Source of the DNA: Acidovorax sp. sif1233
Lineage (GTDB): Bacteria; Pseudomonadota; Gammaproteobacteria; Burkholderiales; Burkholderiaceae_C
Assembly: GCF_019218755.1 (NCBI RefSeq)
Contig: NZ_JAHUWZ010000001.1
Coordinates: forward strand, 1,302,001-1,366,000
Length of the DNA: 64,000 nt
Direction: 5' to 3'
Each line of letters begins with the position of its first letter. The stretch's first letter is position 1. The notes beneath the pieces are model-generated. The model saw only the letters and a program-made list of their open reading frames with translations, ran no database searches and was not told the DNA's origin. A program made the translations under genes and the position numbers. This document shows, piece by piece, positions 26,950 to 34,836 of the stretch.

Positions 26950-27168
26950 CGTTGTTGGTGCTCGCGGTGTGGTTCACATGCCGCAGTTCAACGGGAAGCA
27001 GGGAGGTGCCGCCAACCATGGTGCGCCCAGCCTGCGCTGCCCCCGCAACGGTCAGCGGACGAATCGTTCCGATTCCCCCTTCATACACATGCCACTGGGT
27101 GCCTTGAACAAGCCCCTGGGAAGGCTTTGAAGGGTGTTCCGCCAGCCCGGATACCGGCCAACACGGTG
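26950..27168 (+). promoter_or_regulatory. Cobalamin riboswitch
   Basis: The conserved blocks of the B12 aptamer are in order: a 5' GGTGCTCGCGGTGTGG region, the core GCCACTGGGTGCCTTGAAC then CCCCTGGGAAGGC (about 27089-27124), and the B12 box GCCCGGATACCGGCC (27142-27158 region). It lies directly upstream of btuB. Adenosylcobalamin binding should lower expression of btuB and the coupled downstream genes. Confidence 0.92.
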
Positions 27169-27260
27169 GTTGCACGCGCCCGATCAGGATGCGCGCAGCC
27201 GTATCACCCATTTGCTGGCGGGGAGGCCGGCGCGGGTTTTGTTTGTTGACGATGTTCCCC

Positions 27261-29138
27261 ATGAAAATCCGTACCTCTCGTGCGCGCCTTGCTGCGCCGC
27301 TGTGCCTGCGTCCCGCGCTGGTGGCGCTGGCCGTTGTGGGCGCCTGCTCCGTGCAGGCCCAGCAGGCCGATGCCGGCGGCCCCGTGCTGCTGGCGCAGAA
27401 CCTGCGCGCGCCCTCGCTGACCGAAACCGTGGTGACCGCCACGCGCACGCCCCAGCCCTTGTCCGACCTGGTGGCCGATGTGACCGTCCTGGATCGCGAG
27501 ACCATCGAAACCAGTGGCGCCACCGGCCTGGCCGACGTGCTCGCCCGTGTCCCCGGCATCGAGTTCTCGCGCAACGGCGGCCCCGGCACGACCACGGGCG
27601 TGTTCCTGCGCGGCGCTGAGTCGCGCTTCACGGCCGTGTACATCGACGGCGTGCGCATCGATTCCCAATCCACCGGCGGCGCGGCATGGGAGTCGATCCC
27701 GCTGGCGCAGATCGACCGCATCGAAGTGCTGCGCGGCCCGGCGGGCGCGGTCTATGGCTCCGACGCCATGGGTGGGGTGGTGCAGATCTTCACCAAGCGC
27801 GGCGAAAACGGCACCGCGCCCTATGTGGGCGTGGGGTTCGGCAGCCACGGCACGCGCAAGATCGAAGCCGGTGTGAGCGGTGCCAGCGGCACGATCGACT
27901 ACGCGCTGGGCATTGCACGCGAGGAAAGCAAGGGCTTCAACGCGCGCACCGTCGCCACGCAGAACCCCGACCGCGACGGGTATGAAAGCACCTCTGCCAA
28001 CGCGCGGGTGGGCCTGCAGGTCAACGCCATGCACCGGCTGGAAGGCACGCTGCTGGTCAACGACCTCGACAGCGGCTACGACAGCGGCCTGGGCAAGGAT
28101 GACCGCAACAAGCACAGGCTGCATGCCCTGGGCCTGAACTGGCAGGCGCAATGGACCCCGCAGTACAAGACGCGCCTGCAGCTGACCGATTCGCGCGACA
28201 GGTACGAAACCAAGCCCTCGGTGTACCTGAGCGATACCCACCTGCGCGGCTACCTGTTCCAGAATGAATGGCGCGAGGGTGCGCACCTGCTGACCGCCGC
28301 GCTGGAGCGCCGCGAAGACAACCTGGAAAACAAGCCCATCGACCGCAAGCGCTCGCAGGACGCCGTTGCGCTGGGCTATGGCTACAGCGCGGGCGGCCAC
28401 ACGGTGCAGGCCAATGTGCGGCACGACGCGGACAGCGAGTTCGGCGGCAAGGGCACGGGCAGCCTGGCCTACGGCTACGCCTTTGCGCCCCAGTGGCGCG
28501 CGACGGCATCGGTGGGCACGGCCTTCCGGGCCCCCACGCTGTACCACCGCTTCAGCGAGTACGGCACGGGGTCGCTCAATCCCGAGAGCAGCCGCAATGT
28601 CGAGGTGGGCCTGCGCTGGGCCGAGGGCGGCAGCAGCTTCTCCGCCACCGCCTACCGCAACCGGGTGCAGGATCTGATCACGTTCGGGGCCGCAGGGCCT
28701 TGTCCGTCGGATTTCGGCTGCTACGTGAACACCGCGCGGGCCGAGTACAAGGGAGTGACGCTGGCGGGTTCGTACCGCCTCGGCGGCGTGCAGCTGCGCG
28801 GCTCGCTCGATCTGCAGAACCCGCGCGACCTGGCCACGGGCAAGCTGCTGGCCCGCCGCTCCAAGCGCCACGGCACACTGGGAGCCGACACGCAACTCGT
28901 TGGCTGGACGGTGGGCGCCGAGGTGCAGGCCTCTGGCCGCCGCTTCGACAACGCCGCCAACACCACGGTGCTGGGCGGCTACACGCTGGTCAGCCTGTAT
29001 GCCAGCACGCGGGTTGCTCGCGATTTCACCCTGGTGGCGCGCGTGGACAACCTGGCCGACAAGCACTATGAGCTGGCCCGCACCTACGCCACCGCGGGCC
29101 GCACCGCCTACGTCGGCGTGAAGTGGGCCCCGCAGTGA
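27261..29138 (+). CDS. btuB: TonB-dependent cobalamin receptor
   Basis: A 625-residue outer-membrane receptor. A signal peptide ends near SVQAQQ, a TonB-box-like TETVVTATRTP follows, then a plug domain (TSGATGLADVLARVPGIEFS, VLRGPAGAVYGSDAMGGVV) and a 22-strand barrel ending in an aromatic-containing strand. The riboswitch directly upstream identifies corrinoids as the substrate. The ATG at 27261 is chosen because it begins the signal peptide; ATG 27252 is nearly as good. A family B repeat follows the stop. Confidence 0.93.
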   Translation: MKIRTSRARLAAPLCLRPALVALAVVGACSVQAQQADAGGPVLLAQNLRAPSLTETVVTATRTPQPLSDLVADVTVLDRETIETSGATGLADVLARVPGIEFSRNGGPGTTTGVFLRGAESRFTAVYIDGVRIDSQSTGGAAWESIPLAQIDRIEVLRGPAGAVYGSDAMGGVVQIFTKRGENGTAPYVGVGFGSHGTRKIEAGVSGASGTIDYALGIAREESKGFNARTVATQNPDRDGYESTSANARVGLQVNAMHRLEGTLLVNDLDSGYDSGLGKDDRNKHRLHALGLNWQAQWTPQYKTRLQLTDSRDRYETKPSVYLSDTHLRGYLFQNEWREGAHLLTAALERREDNLENKPIDRKRSQDAVALGYGYSAGGHTVQANVRHDADSEFGGKGTGSLAYGYAFAPQWRATASVGTAFRAPTLYHRFSEYGTGSLNPESSRNVEVGLRWAEGGSSFSATAYRNRVQDLITFGAAGPCPSDFGCYVNTARAEYKGVTLAGSYRLGGVQLRGSLDLQNPRDLATGKLLARRSKRHGTLGADTQLVGWTVGAEVQASGRRFDNAANTTVLGGYTLVSLYASTRVARDFTLVARVDNLADKHYELARTYATAGRTAYVGVKWAPQ

Positions 29139-29140
29139 AG

Positions 29141-29243
29141 CACCCCCTGAGGCGCTGCGCGCCTTCCCCCCACGGGGGGATGCCACCCGGGGCCTGGCGG
29201 AGCCAGTTCCACGGTGGCACTGGCTTCGTGCGTGCCAGTTTCA
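29141..29243 (+). repeat. Family B hairpin repeat, copy B2
   Basis: It starts with CACCCCCTGAGGCGCT two bases after the btuB stop and ends with GTGCCAGTTTC. It contains the stem CCCCCC-ac-GGGGGG and a GAGCCAGTTCCACGGTGGCA segment shared with copy B1. It lies between btuB and cobB. Confidence 0.75.
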
Positions 29244-29280
29244 TCGGCATGCCGGGAATGTGTCCCACAGGGTTGCTGAA

Positions 29281-30642
29281 ATGACCAGGTGCCCCGCGCT
29301 GCTGATCGCCGCCCCGGCCTCCGGGCAGGGCAAGACCACCGTCACCGCCGCCCTGGCGCGCCTGCATGCGCGCCAGGGGCGGCGGGTGCGGGTGTTCAAG
29401 TGCGGCCCGGATTTTCTGGACCCGCACTGGCACCAGCTGGCCAGCGGAGCGCCGGTGCACCAGCTCGACCTGTGGATGAACGGCGAGGCGGACTGTGCCC
29501 AGCGCCTGCACGACGCCGCCCGGACGTCGGACCTGGTCCTGATCGAAGGCGTGATGGGGCTGTTTGACGGCACCCCCAGCGCGGCCGATCTGGCGCGGCA
29601 CTTCGGCGTGCCGGTGCTGGCCGTGGTCGATGCCTCGGCCATGGCGGGCACCTTTGGCGCGCTGGCCTATGGCCTTCGCCACTACCGGCCGGGCCTGCCC
29701 TGGGCCGGTGTGCTGGCCAACCGCGTGGGCAGTGCCCGCCATGCCGACATGCTGCAGGGTGGCTTGCACGACGCCGACGACTGGATGGGAGCGCTGATGC
29801 GGGTGCAGTCTGGCACTGCGCCCGCTGCGGGCAAGGCCGGTGCGGCGCTGCTGCCCGAACGCCACCTGGGTCTGGTCGCGGCGCATGAGCTGCCCGACAG
29901 TCTGCAGCGGCTGGACGCCGCCGCCGATGCCCTGGCGGCGACGCCCCTGGGCCAGATGACGCTGGAGGACCTGCAGCGCTGGGCCGTGGACTCTCCGGCC
30001 CCCGCGATGGTTGCGGCCGTGCCGCCCCTGCTGGCGGGCCGCACTGTGGCCGTGGGGCGCGACGCCGCGTTCTGTTTCATCTACGCCGCCAATGTGCAAT
30101 GCCTTGAACAGATGGGCGCGCGCGTGGTGTTCTTCTCGCCGCTGCACGATACCGCGCTGCCCGACTGCGATGCCGTGTGGCTGCCCGGCGGCTACCCCGA
30201 GCTGCACACCGCTCAGATAGCGGCCAACACCGGCATGCAGGCCAGCCTGCGCGCCCATGGGGCCGCGGGCAAACCCCTGTGGGCCGAGTGCGGCGGCATG
30301 ATGGCGCTGTTTGAATCCATCACGCTGGCCGACGGCAGCACGGCCCCGCTGTGGGGCCTGCTGCCCGGCCGAGTGACCATGCAAAAACGCCTGGCGGCGC
30401 TCGGGCCGCAGCAACTGGCGGTGGCGGGGCACGCCCTGCGCGGCCACACCTTCCACTACTCGACCAGCGACAGCAGCGCCCCCGTGGTGGCCCGCACGGC
30501 CCGCCCCCATGAAGCAGCGGTTGCGCCGGATGCGGGCGAGGCGCTGTACCAGCAGGGCAGCCTCCACGCCAGCTACTTTCATGCGTGGTTCCCGTCCAGC
30601 CCCGAGGCGACGGCGTATCTGCTTGGAGGCGTCTCTGAATGA
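29281..30642 (+). CDS. cobB: Cobyrinic acid a,c-diamide synthase
   Basis: A 453-residue CbiA/CobB enzyme that amidates carboxylates a and c of (hydrogeno)cobyrinic acid with glutamine and ATP. The N-terminal P-loop ATPase reads APASGQGKTTVTAALARLHA. The C-terminal class I glutaminase has the nucleophile Cys337 in WAECGGMMALF and a late HTFHYS His. The presence of this step means that partly made corrinoids such as cobyrinic acid can be used. Its stop overlaps the cobU start (ATGA). Confidence 0.93.
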   Translation: MTRCPALLIAAPASGQGKTTVTAALARLHARQGRRVRVFKCGPDFLDPHWHQLASGAPVHQLDLWMNGEADCAQRLHDAARTSDLVLIEGVMGLFDGTPSAADLARHFGVPVLAVVDASAMAGTFGALAYGLRHYRPGLPWAGVLANRVGSARHADMLQGGLHDADDWMGALMRVQSGTAPAAGKAGAALLPERHLGLVAAHELPDSLQRLDAAADALAATPLGQMTLEDLQRWAVDSPAPAMVAAVPPLLAGRTVAVGRDAAFCFIYAANVQCLEQMGARVVFFSPLHDTALPDCDAVWLPGGYPELHTAQIAANTGMQASLRAHGAAGKPLWAECGGMMALFESITLADGSTAPLWGLLPGRVTMQKRLAALGPQQLAVAGHALRGHTFHYSTSDSSAPVVARTARPHEAAVAPDAGEALYQQGSLHASYFHAWFPSSPEATAYLLGGVSE

Positions 30643-31241
30643 CTGCCACCCCGCACCTCATCGCCACCGAGCTCATTCTGGGCGGCCAGAAAAGCGGCAA
30701 GTCGCGCCGCGCCGAGTTGCTGGCGCGCGACTGGCTGGCGCAGTCCAGCGACCACCGCGCCGTGCTCATCGCCACGGGGCAAGCCTGGGACGACGAGATG
30801 CGCGAGCGCATCGCCCGCCACCAGCGGGACCGCGCCGAGCGCGTGCCGGGTCTGCAGACGGTGGAAGAGCCGCACGATGTGGCCGCTGCCGTGGTGTTGC
30901 ACAGCACGCCGCAGACCCTGGTGGTGGTGGACTGCCTCACGCTGTGGCTCACCCACTGGACCATGCCCATGGGCTGCGAAGACATGGATTTGAAGCAAAA
31001 ACAGGCTCTGTCGCTTGATTGGAAAGCGCAAGAAGCTATGTTTTTGATAGCAATTCGGAAATCCCCCGGCCCCGTTGTTCTGGTGGGCAACGAAATTGGC
31101 CTGGGGGTCATCCCGATGGGGCGCGAGGTGCGCGCCTTCGTGGATGCGCTGGGCACGCTGAACCAGCAGGTGGCCCAGGCGTGCCCCCGCGTCACGTTGA
31201 TGGCCGCCGGGCTGCCCCTCACTTTGAAAGAACCTCGCTGA
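30639..31241 (+). CDS. cobU: Adenosylcobinamide kinase / cobinamide-phosphate guanylyltransferase
   Basis: A 200-residue bifunctional CobU/CobP enzyme of nucleotide-loop assembly. It has a P-loop, LILGGQKSGKSRRAE, the guanylation-site region RIARHQRDRAERVPG with its His, and the strand TLVVVDCLTLWLTH. Residues about 118-139 (around QALSLDWKAQEAMFLIA) are encoded by a family A repeat and correspond to a variable loop; the fold then resumes with GPVVLVGNEIGLGVIPMG. It overlaps cobB, and the next gene starts in its stop codon. Confidence 0.93.
   Translation: MTATPHLIATELILGGQKSGKSRRAELLARDWLAQSSDHRAVLIATGQAWDDEMRERIARHQRDRAERVPGLQTVEEPHDVAAAVVLHSTPQTLVVVDCLTLWLTHWTMPMGCEDMDLKQKQALSLDWKAQEAMFLIAIRKSPGPVVLVGNEIGLGVIPMGREVRAFVDALGTLNQQVAQACPRVTLMAAGLPLTLKEPR
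30991..31053 (+). repeat. Family A repeat inside cobU, copy A3
   Basis: Two hairpins are visible: CGCTT-gattgga-AAGCG (31012-31028) and GCTATg-tttttg-ATAGC (31035-31051). It aligns without gaps to copy A4 in cbiB and is read in the same frame as A2 and A4. Confidence 0.7.
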
Positions 31242-32143
31242 TGAAACCCACCCCCGTGCGCCGCATCCTGTGGGTGATCGCCATCCTGTTGCTGCTGGGC
31301 CTGCTCATGGCCGGGCTGGCGCGGGCGCAGCCTGTGCAGATCACCGACGACAAGGGCCGCAAGATCGCGTTGCCCCGCCCGCCCGAGCGCATCGTGAGCC
31401 TGCTGCCCTCGCTGACCGAAAGCGTGTGCGAGCTGGAGCAGTGCCACCGGCTCGTGGGGGTGGACCGCTATTCCAACTGGCCCGAGGCCGTGGTCGGCAA
31501 GCTGCCCAAGATGGGCGGCGGCATAGATCCCAGCATCGAGGCCATCGTGGCGCTCAAGCCGGACCTGGTGCTCATGTCCGTCAGCTCGCGCGCCAGCGAC
31601 CGGCTGGAGGCACTGGGCCTCACCGTCGTGCAGCTGGAGCCCAAGACCCATGCCGACGTGCGCCGCGTGCTGGGCACCGTGAGCGACCTGCTGGGCGTGC
31701 CCCGCGCGCAAGGCTCAGACCGCCTCTGGCGCGTGATCGATGCGGGTGTGCTGGCGGCGGCGCAGTCCCTGCCACCCAAGGCGAAGAATGCGCGCGTGTA
31801 CTTCGAGGTGAGCCGGGGGCCCTATGCGGCGGGCGAGGCGTCGTTCATCGGCGAGTCGCTCACCCGGCTGGGGGTGCGCAACGTGGTGCCTGCGTCGCTC
31901 GGTCCGTTCCCGCGCCTGAACCCCGAGTTCGTCGTGCGCGCCAACCCCGACATCATCATGATCGGCAACCGCAGCATGCAGGCCATGGTGCCGTACCCCG
32001 GCTGGGCCAGCATGCGTGCCATCCGCGACAACCGGCTGTGCGTGTTTGGCCCCGGTGATTCGGATGTGGTGGTGCGACCTGGCCCGCGCATGGCCGAGGC
32101 CGCGCGCATCATGGCCCGCTGTCTGGTGGAGAAAGCTCCATGA
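31241..32143 (+). CDS. btuF: Corrinoid ABC transporter periplasmic binding protein
   Basis: 300 residues. An N-terminal hydrophobic signal (about 8-28, ending LARAQP) is followed by a class III binding-protein fold: RIVSLLPSLTESVCELEQC, GVDRYSNWP and LKPDLVLMSVSSRASDRL are BtuF motifs. It hands corrinoids to BtuCD. It begins in the cobU stop codon and overlaps btuC (ATGA). The lack of a lipobox suggests either a soluble protein or anchorage by the uncleaved helix. Confidence 0.9.
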   Translation: MKPTPVRRILWVIAILLLLGLLMAGLARAQPVQITDDKGRKIALPRPPERIVSLLPSLTESVCELEQCHRLVGVDRYSNWPEAVVGKLPKMGGGIDPSIEAIVALKPDLVLMSVSSRASDRLEALGLTVVQLEPKTHADVRRVLGTVSDLLGVPRAQGSDRLWRVIDAGVLAAAQSLPPKAKNARVYFEVSRGPYAAGEASFIGESLTRLGVRNVVPASLGPFPRLNPEFVVRANPDIIMIGNRSMQAMVPYPGWASMRAIRDNRLCVFGPGDSDVVVRPGPRMAEAARIMARCLVEKAP

Positions 32144-33174
32144 CCAGCCTTGCCATGGATTTGCCAACAGGTTCCGCCAGCCGCCGCGCGGCATGGTGTG
32201 CCGCCTGGCTGCTGCTGGCCAGTGTTGTGCTGGCCGTGTGTGGCGCCAGCGTGGGCAGCACGGGTTTTGACAGCGTGCTGCGCATGCACGGCGACCCCGT
32301 CGCCTGGCAGATCGTGTGGGACATCCGCCTGCCGCGCACGCTGGGCGCGTGGCTGGCGGGCGCGCTGCTGGGCCTGTCGGGTGCTGTGGCGCAGGGGCTG
32401 TTTCGCAACCCATTGGCCGACCCGTACCTGCTGGGCAGCGCCTCGGGCGCCGCGCTGGGCGGGGCGGTGGCGATGGCGCTGTTCGGTGTGTCGCCGGTGG
32501 CGGCGCAGTGGATGGCCCGCATCGGCATCACGGGCATGGCTTTCCTGGGCGCGGCGGGGGCGGTGGTGCTCACGCTGCTGTTGGCCAAAGGCGTGCAGCA
32601 CACGCTGCGCCTGCTGCTGGCGGGGGTGATCGTGGGCGTGGTGCTGGGCGCGCTGCGCGACCTGGTGGAGCTGGCCTCGCCCGACATCCTGCAGGCCATG
32701 CAGGCGTTCACGCTGGGCAGCACCGCCTTTGTGGGCTGGATGGCCTGCGTGCTCATGGCCGTGGCCTGGGGGCTGTGCTCGGTGGTCGCCTGGATGCTGG
32801 CGCGCGCGCTCGACGGCCTCACGCTGGGCGAGGCCACGGCGGCCAGCCTGGGCCTGCCGCTCATGCCCATGCGCGTCGGGCTGGTGGCCGCCATGGCGCT
32901 GGCCACGGGCACGGCCGTGGCGCAAACGGGGCTCATCGCGTTTGTGGGGTTGGCCGCGCCGCACTTGGTGCGTTCCATCGTGCGCGTGACACACGAACGG
33001 CACATCGTGCTCTCCAGCCTGATGGGCGCGGTGCTGCTCATGGCGGCCGACATCCTGGCGCGCTGGCTGCTGGCGCCGCAGGAGCTGCCCGTGGGCGTGC
33101 TCACGGCGGCGCTGGGCGGCACCTACCTGCTGTGGCTCATGCACCGGCGCACCTCGCAAGGAGGCGCGCTATGA
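32140..33174 (+). CDS. btuC: Corrinoid ABC transporter permease
   Basis: A 344-residue FecCD/BtuC permease with about ten helices. Signatures: WDIRLPRTLGAWLAGALLGL, FRNPLADPYLLGSASGAALG and TGLIAFVGLAAPHLVRSIV. It overlaps btuF and btuD by ATGA. Its last codons and stop lie next to or inside an inverted family A repeat. Confidence 0.94.
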   Translation: MTSLAMDLPTGSASRRAAWCAAWLLLASVVLAVCGASVGSTGFDSVLRMHGDPVAWQIVWDIRLPRTLGAWLAGALLGLSGAVAQGLFRNPLADPYLLGSASGAALGGAVAMALFGVSPVAAQWMARIGITGMAFLGAAGAVVLTLLLAKGVQHTLRLLLAGVIVGVVLGALRDLVELASPDILQAMQAFTLGSTAFVGWMACVLMAVAWGLCSVVAWMLARALDGLTLGEATAASLGLPLMPMRVGLVAAMALATGTAVAQTGLIAFVGLAAPHLVRSIVRVTHERHIVLSSLMGAVLLMAADILARWLLAPQELPVGVLTAALGGTYLLWLMHRRTSQGGAL

Positions 33175-33216
33175 AATCAATAGCTATCAGTGCAAATGGA
33201 ATAAGCGCCAGCATCG
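33169..33216 (-). repeat. Inverted family A repeat spanning the btuC/btuD junction, copy A6
   Basis: On the plus strand GCTAT-gaaatca-ATAGC (33169-33185) is followed by a segment that, reverse complemented, matches copy A5 at about 22 of 31 positions without gaps, including the ten bases TGGCGCTTAT. The btuD ATG, the btuC stop and about the first 15 codons of btuD fall within it. Confidence 0.6.
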
Positions 33217-33989
33217 GGAATCGCTCGATATTGCAGGGCATTGACCTGCAATTGCCCGCCGGGCGCTGGACGAGCATCGTCGGCCCCAACGGCGCGGGCA
33301 AGTCCACCTTGCTCAAGGTGCTGGCGGGCCTGCTGCCACGTGCTGCGGTGCAGGGCGAAGTATTGCTGCTGGGCCGCCCACTCGCGCAGATCCCCGCACG
33401 CGAACGTGCCCGCCAGCTCGCCTGGCTGGGCCAGAACGAAGGCTCGGCCGACGACCTCACGAGCTACGACGTGGCCATGCTGGGCCGCCTGCCGCACCAG
33501 GCCTGGCTGGCGCCGCCGAGTGCTGCCGACCACGCGGCGGTCGAGCAGGCGCTGCGCACCACGCAGGCCTGGGACTGGCGCCACCGCCCGCTGGCGCAGC
33601 TGTCGGGCGGCGAGCGCCAGCGCGTGCTGCTGGCCCGCGCCCTGGCCGTGCAGGCGCAGGTGCTGCTGATGGATGAACCCCTGGCCAACCTCGACCCTCC
33701 CCACCAGACGGACTGGCTGCACACCATGCGCGCGCTGGTCGATGCGGGCGGCACGGTGGTCAGCGTGCTGCACGAGGTGTCGCTCGCGCTGCAGGCCGAC
33801 GACATGGTGGTGATGGCACAGGGCCGCGTGCTGCACCAGGGCGCCTGCGATGCGCCCGATACCCACGCCGCGCTGGAGAGCGTGTTTGACCACCGCATCC
33901 ATGTGCGGCATCTGGATGGCATGTGGATGGCGCTGCCCTCCCTGCAACGCAAGAACAACAACCAAGGAATGAAGGAAGTGAAAGCATGA
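33171..33989 (+). CDS. btuD: Corrinoid ABC transporter ATP-binding protein
   Basis: 272 residues with Walker A GPNGAGKST, the Q-loop region LAWLGQNEG, the ABC signature LSGGERQRV, Walker B VLLMDEP and the H-loop LHEVS. It powers import through BtuC. It overlaps btuC (ATGA) and the following ExbB-like gene (ATGA). Its first 15 or so residues (MKSIAISANGISASIG) come from an inverted family A repeat. Confidence 0.94.
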   Translation: MKSIAISANGISASIGNRSILQGIDLQLPAGRWTSIVGPNGAGKSTLLKVLAGLLPRAAVQGEVLLLGRPLAQIPARERARQLAWLGQNEGSADDLTSYDVAMLGRLPHQAWLAPPSAADHAAVEQALRTTQAWDWRHRPLAQLSGGERQRVLLARALAVQAQVLLMDEPLANLDPPHQTDWLHTMRALVDAGGTVVSVLHEVSLALQADDMVVMAQGRVLHQGACDAPDTHAALESVFDHRIHVRHLDGMWMALPSLQRKNNNQGMKEVKA

Positions 33990-34453
33990 ACATCGAATCG
34001 GGCTTTTCGCAGGTCGCGCAGTCGCTGCTGTGGCCGGTGCTGGTGCTGGTGGGGCTGGCGTTTGTCTACGCGCTGTGGTCGGGCGGCGCCACGCTGATGG
34101 AAGCCTGGCAGCGCTGGCGCCAGCCGCAGTACCGCTCGCTGCGGGTGGCCCCTGGCCTGTCGATGGAAGAGCTGGAGCTGCAACTGGTGCGCCAGGTGGA
34201 GCCTGTGCGCCTGCTCAGCCGCCTGTCGCCCATGCTGGGGCTGATCGCCACGATGATCCCGCTGGGCCCCGCGCTGCAGAGCGTGGCGGCGGGCAACGGC
34301 CAGCAGGCGCTGGCGGTGTTCAGCGGCGCCTTTGCAGGCGTGGTGCTGGCGCTGGCCGCCGCGTCGGTGGGCCTGGTGGTGTACTCGGTGCGCCGCCGCT
34401 GGCTGCTGGCCGAACTGCTGGTGGTGCGCAAGGAGCGCGGGGTGGCGCAATGA
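33986..34453 (+). CDS. MotA/TolQ/ExbB-like proton channel protein
   Basis: 155 residues with three predicted helices: LLWPVLVLVGLAFVYALW (about 15-32), one at LSPMLGLIATMIPLG (about 79-93), and AVFSGAFAGVVLALAAASVG (about 111-130). The pattern 'SPMLGLIATMIPLGPAL' is the MotA/TolQ/ExbB core. It is shorter than ExbB. It is overlapped on both sides by ATGA junctions (btuD before, DUF2149 after), so it is made with the corrinoid importer. It is predicted to couple proton flow to work on a periplasmic partner. Confidence 0.85.
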   Translation: MNIESGFSQVAQSLLWPVLVLVGLAFVYALWSGGATLMEAWQRWRQPQYRSLRVAPGLSMEELELQLVRQVEPVRLLSRLSPMLGLIATMIPLGPALQSVAAGNGQQALAVFSGAFAGVVLALAAASVGLVVYSVRRRWLLAELLVVRKERGVAQ

Positions 34454-34836
34454 CCTTGAAGCACCTGAATGTGCTGGCCGAGGACGACGACGATCCGATG
34501 CTGTCGGCCGTGAACCTGGTGGACGTGTTCCTGGTGCTCGTGGTGGCGCTGCTCACGGCCGTGGCCGTGCAGACCCAGACCAGCGCCAACGAGAGCGTCA
34601 CCATCATCCGCAACCCCGGCCAGCCCGACATGGAAGTGGTGGTGCGCGAGCAGGGCAAGGAGGTGCGCTTCAAGGGCGCGGGCAGCGCGGCGCAAGGGCA
34701 GGGCGTGCGCGCGGGCGTGGCCTACCAACTCGAAGACGGCAACATCGTCTACATCCCTGAAACGGGCGCTGCTCCTGCCGGCGCTTCGGCCGGTGGCGCG
34801 GGTGGCGCCGCCACGCCGGCACCCGCCAAGCCATGA
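34450..34836 (+). CDS. DUF2149 (ExbD-like) membrane protein
   Basis: 128 residues: a short cytoplasmic start rich in Asp (AEDDDDPMLSAVNLVDVFLV), one membrane helix (about VDVFLVLVVALLTAVAVQ), then a periplasmic part and a Gly/Ala/Pro-rich tail. The 'DPMxxxxNLxDxxLVLxVALL' pattern is that of DUF2149, which accompanies ExbB-like and CobN-like genes in other bacteria and archaea. By analogy to ExbD/TolR it would work with the channel protein. It overlaps the CobN-like gene by ATGA. Confidence 0.82.
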   Translation: MTLKHLNVLAEDDDDPMLSAVNLVDVFLVLVVALLTAVAVQTQTSANESVTIIRNPGQPDMEVVVREQGKEVRFKGAGSAAQGQGVRAGVAYQLEDGNIVYIPETGAAPAGASAGGAGGAATPAPAKP

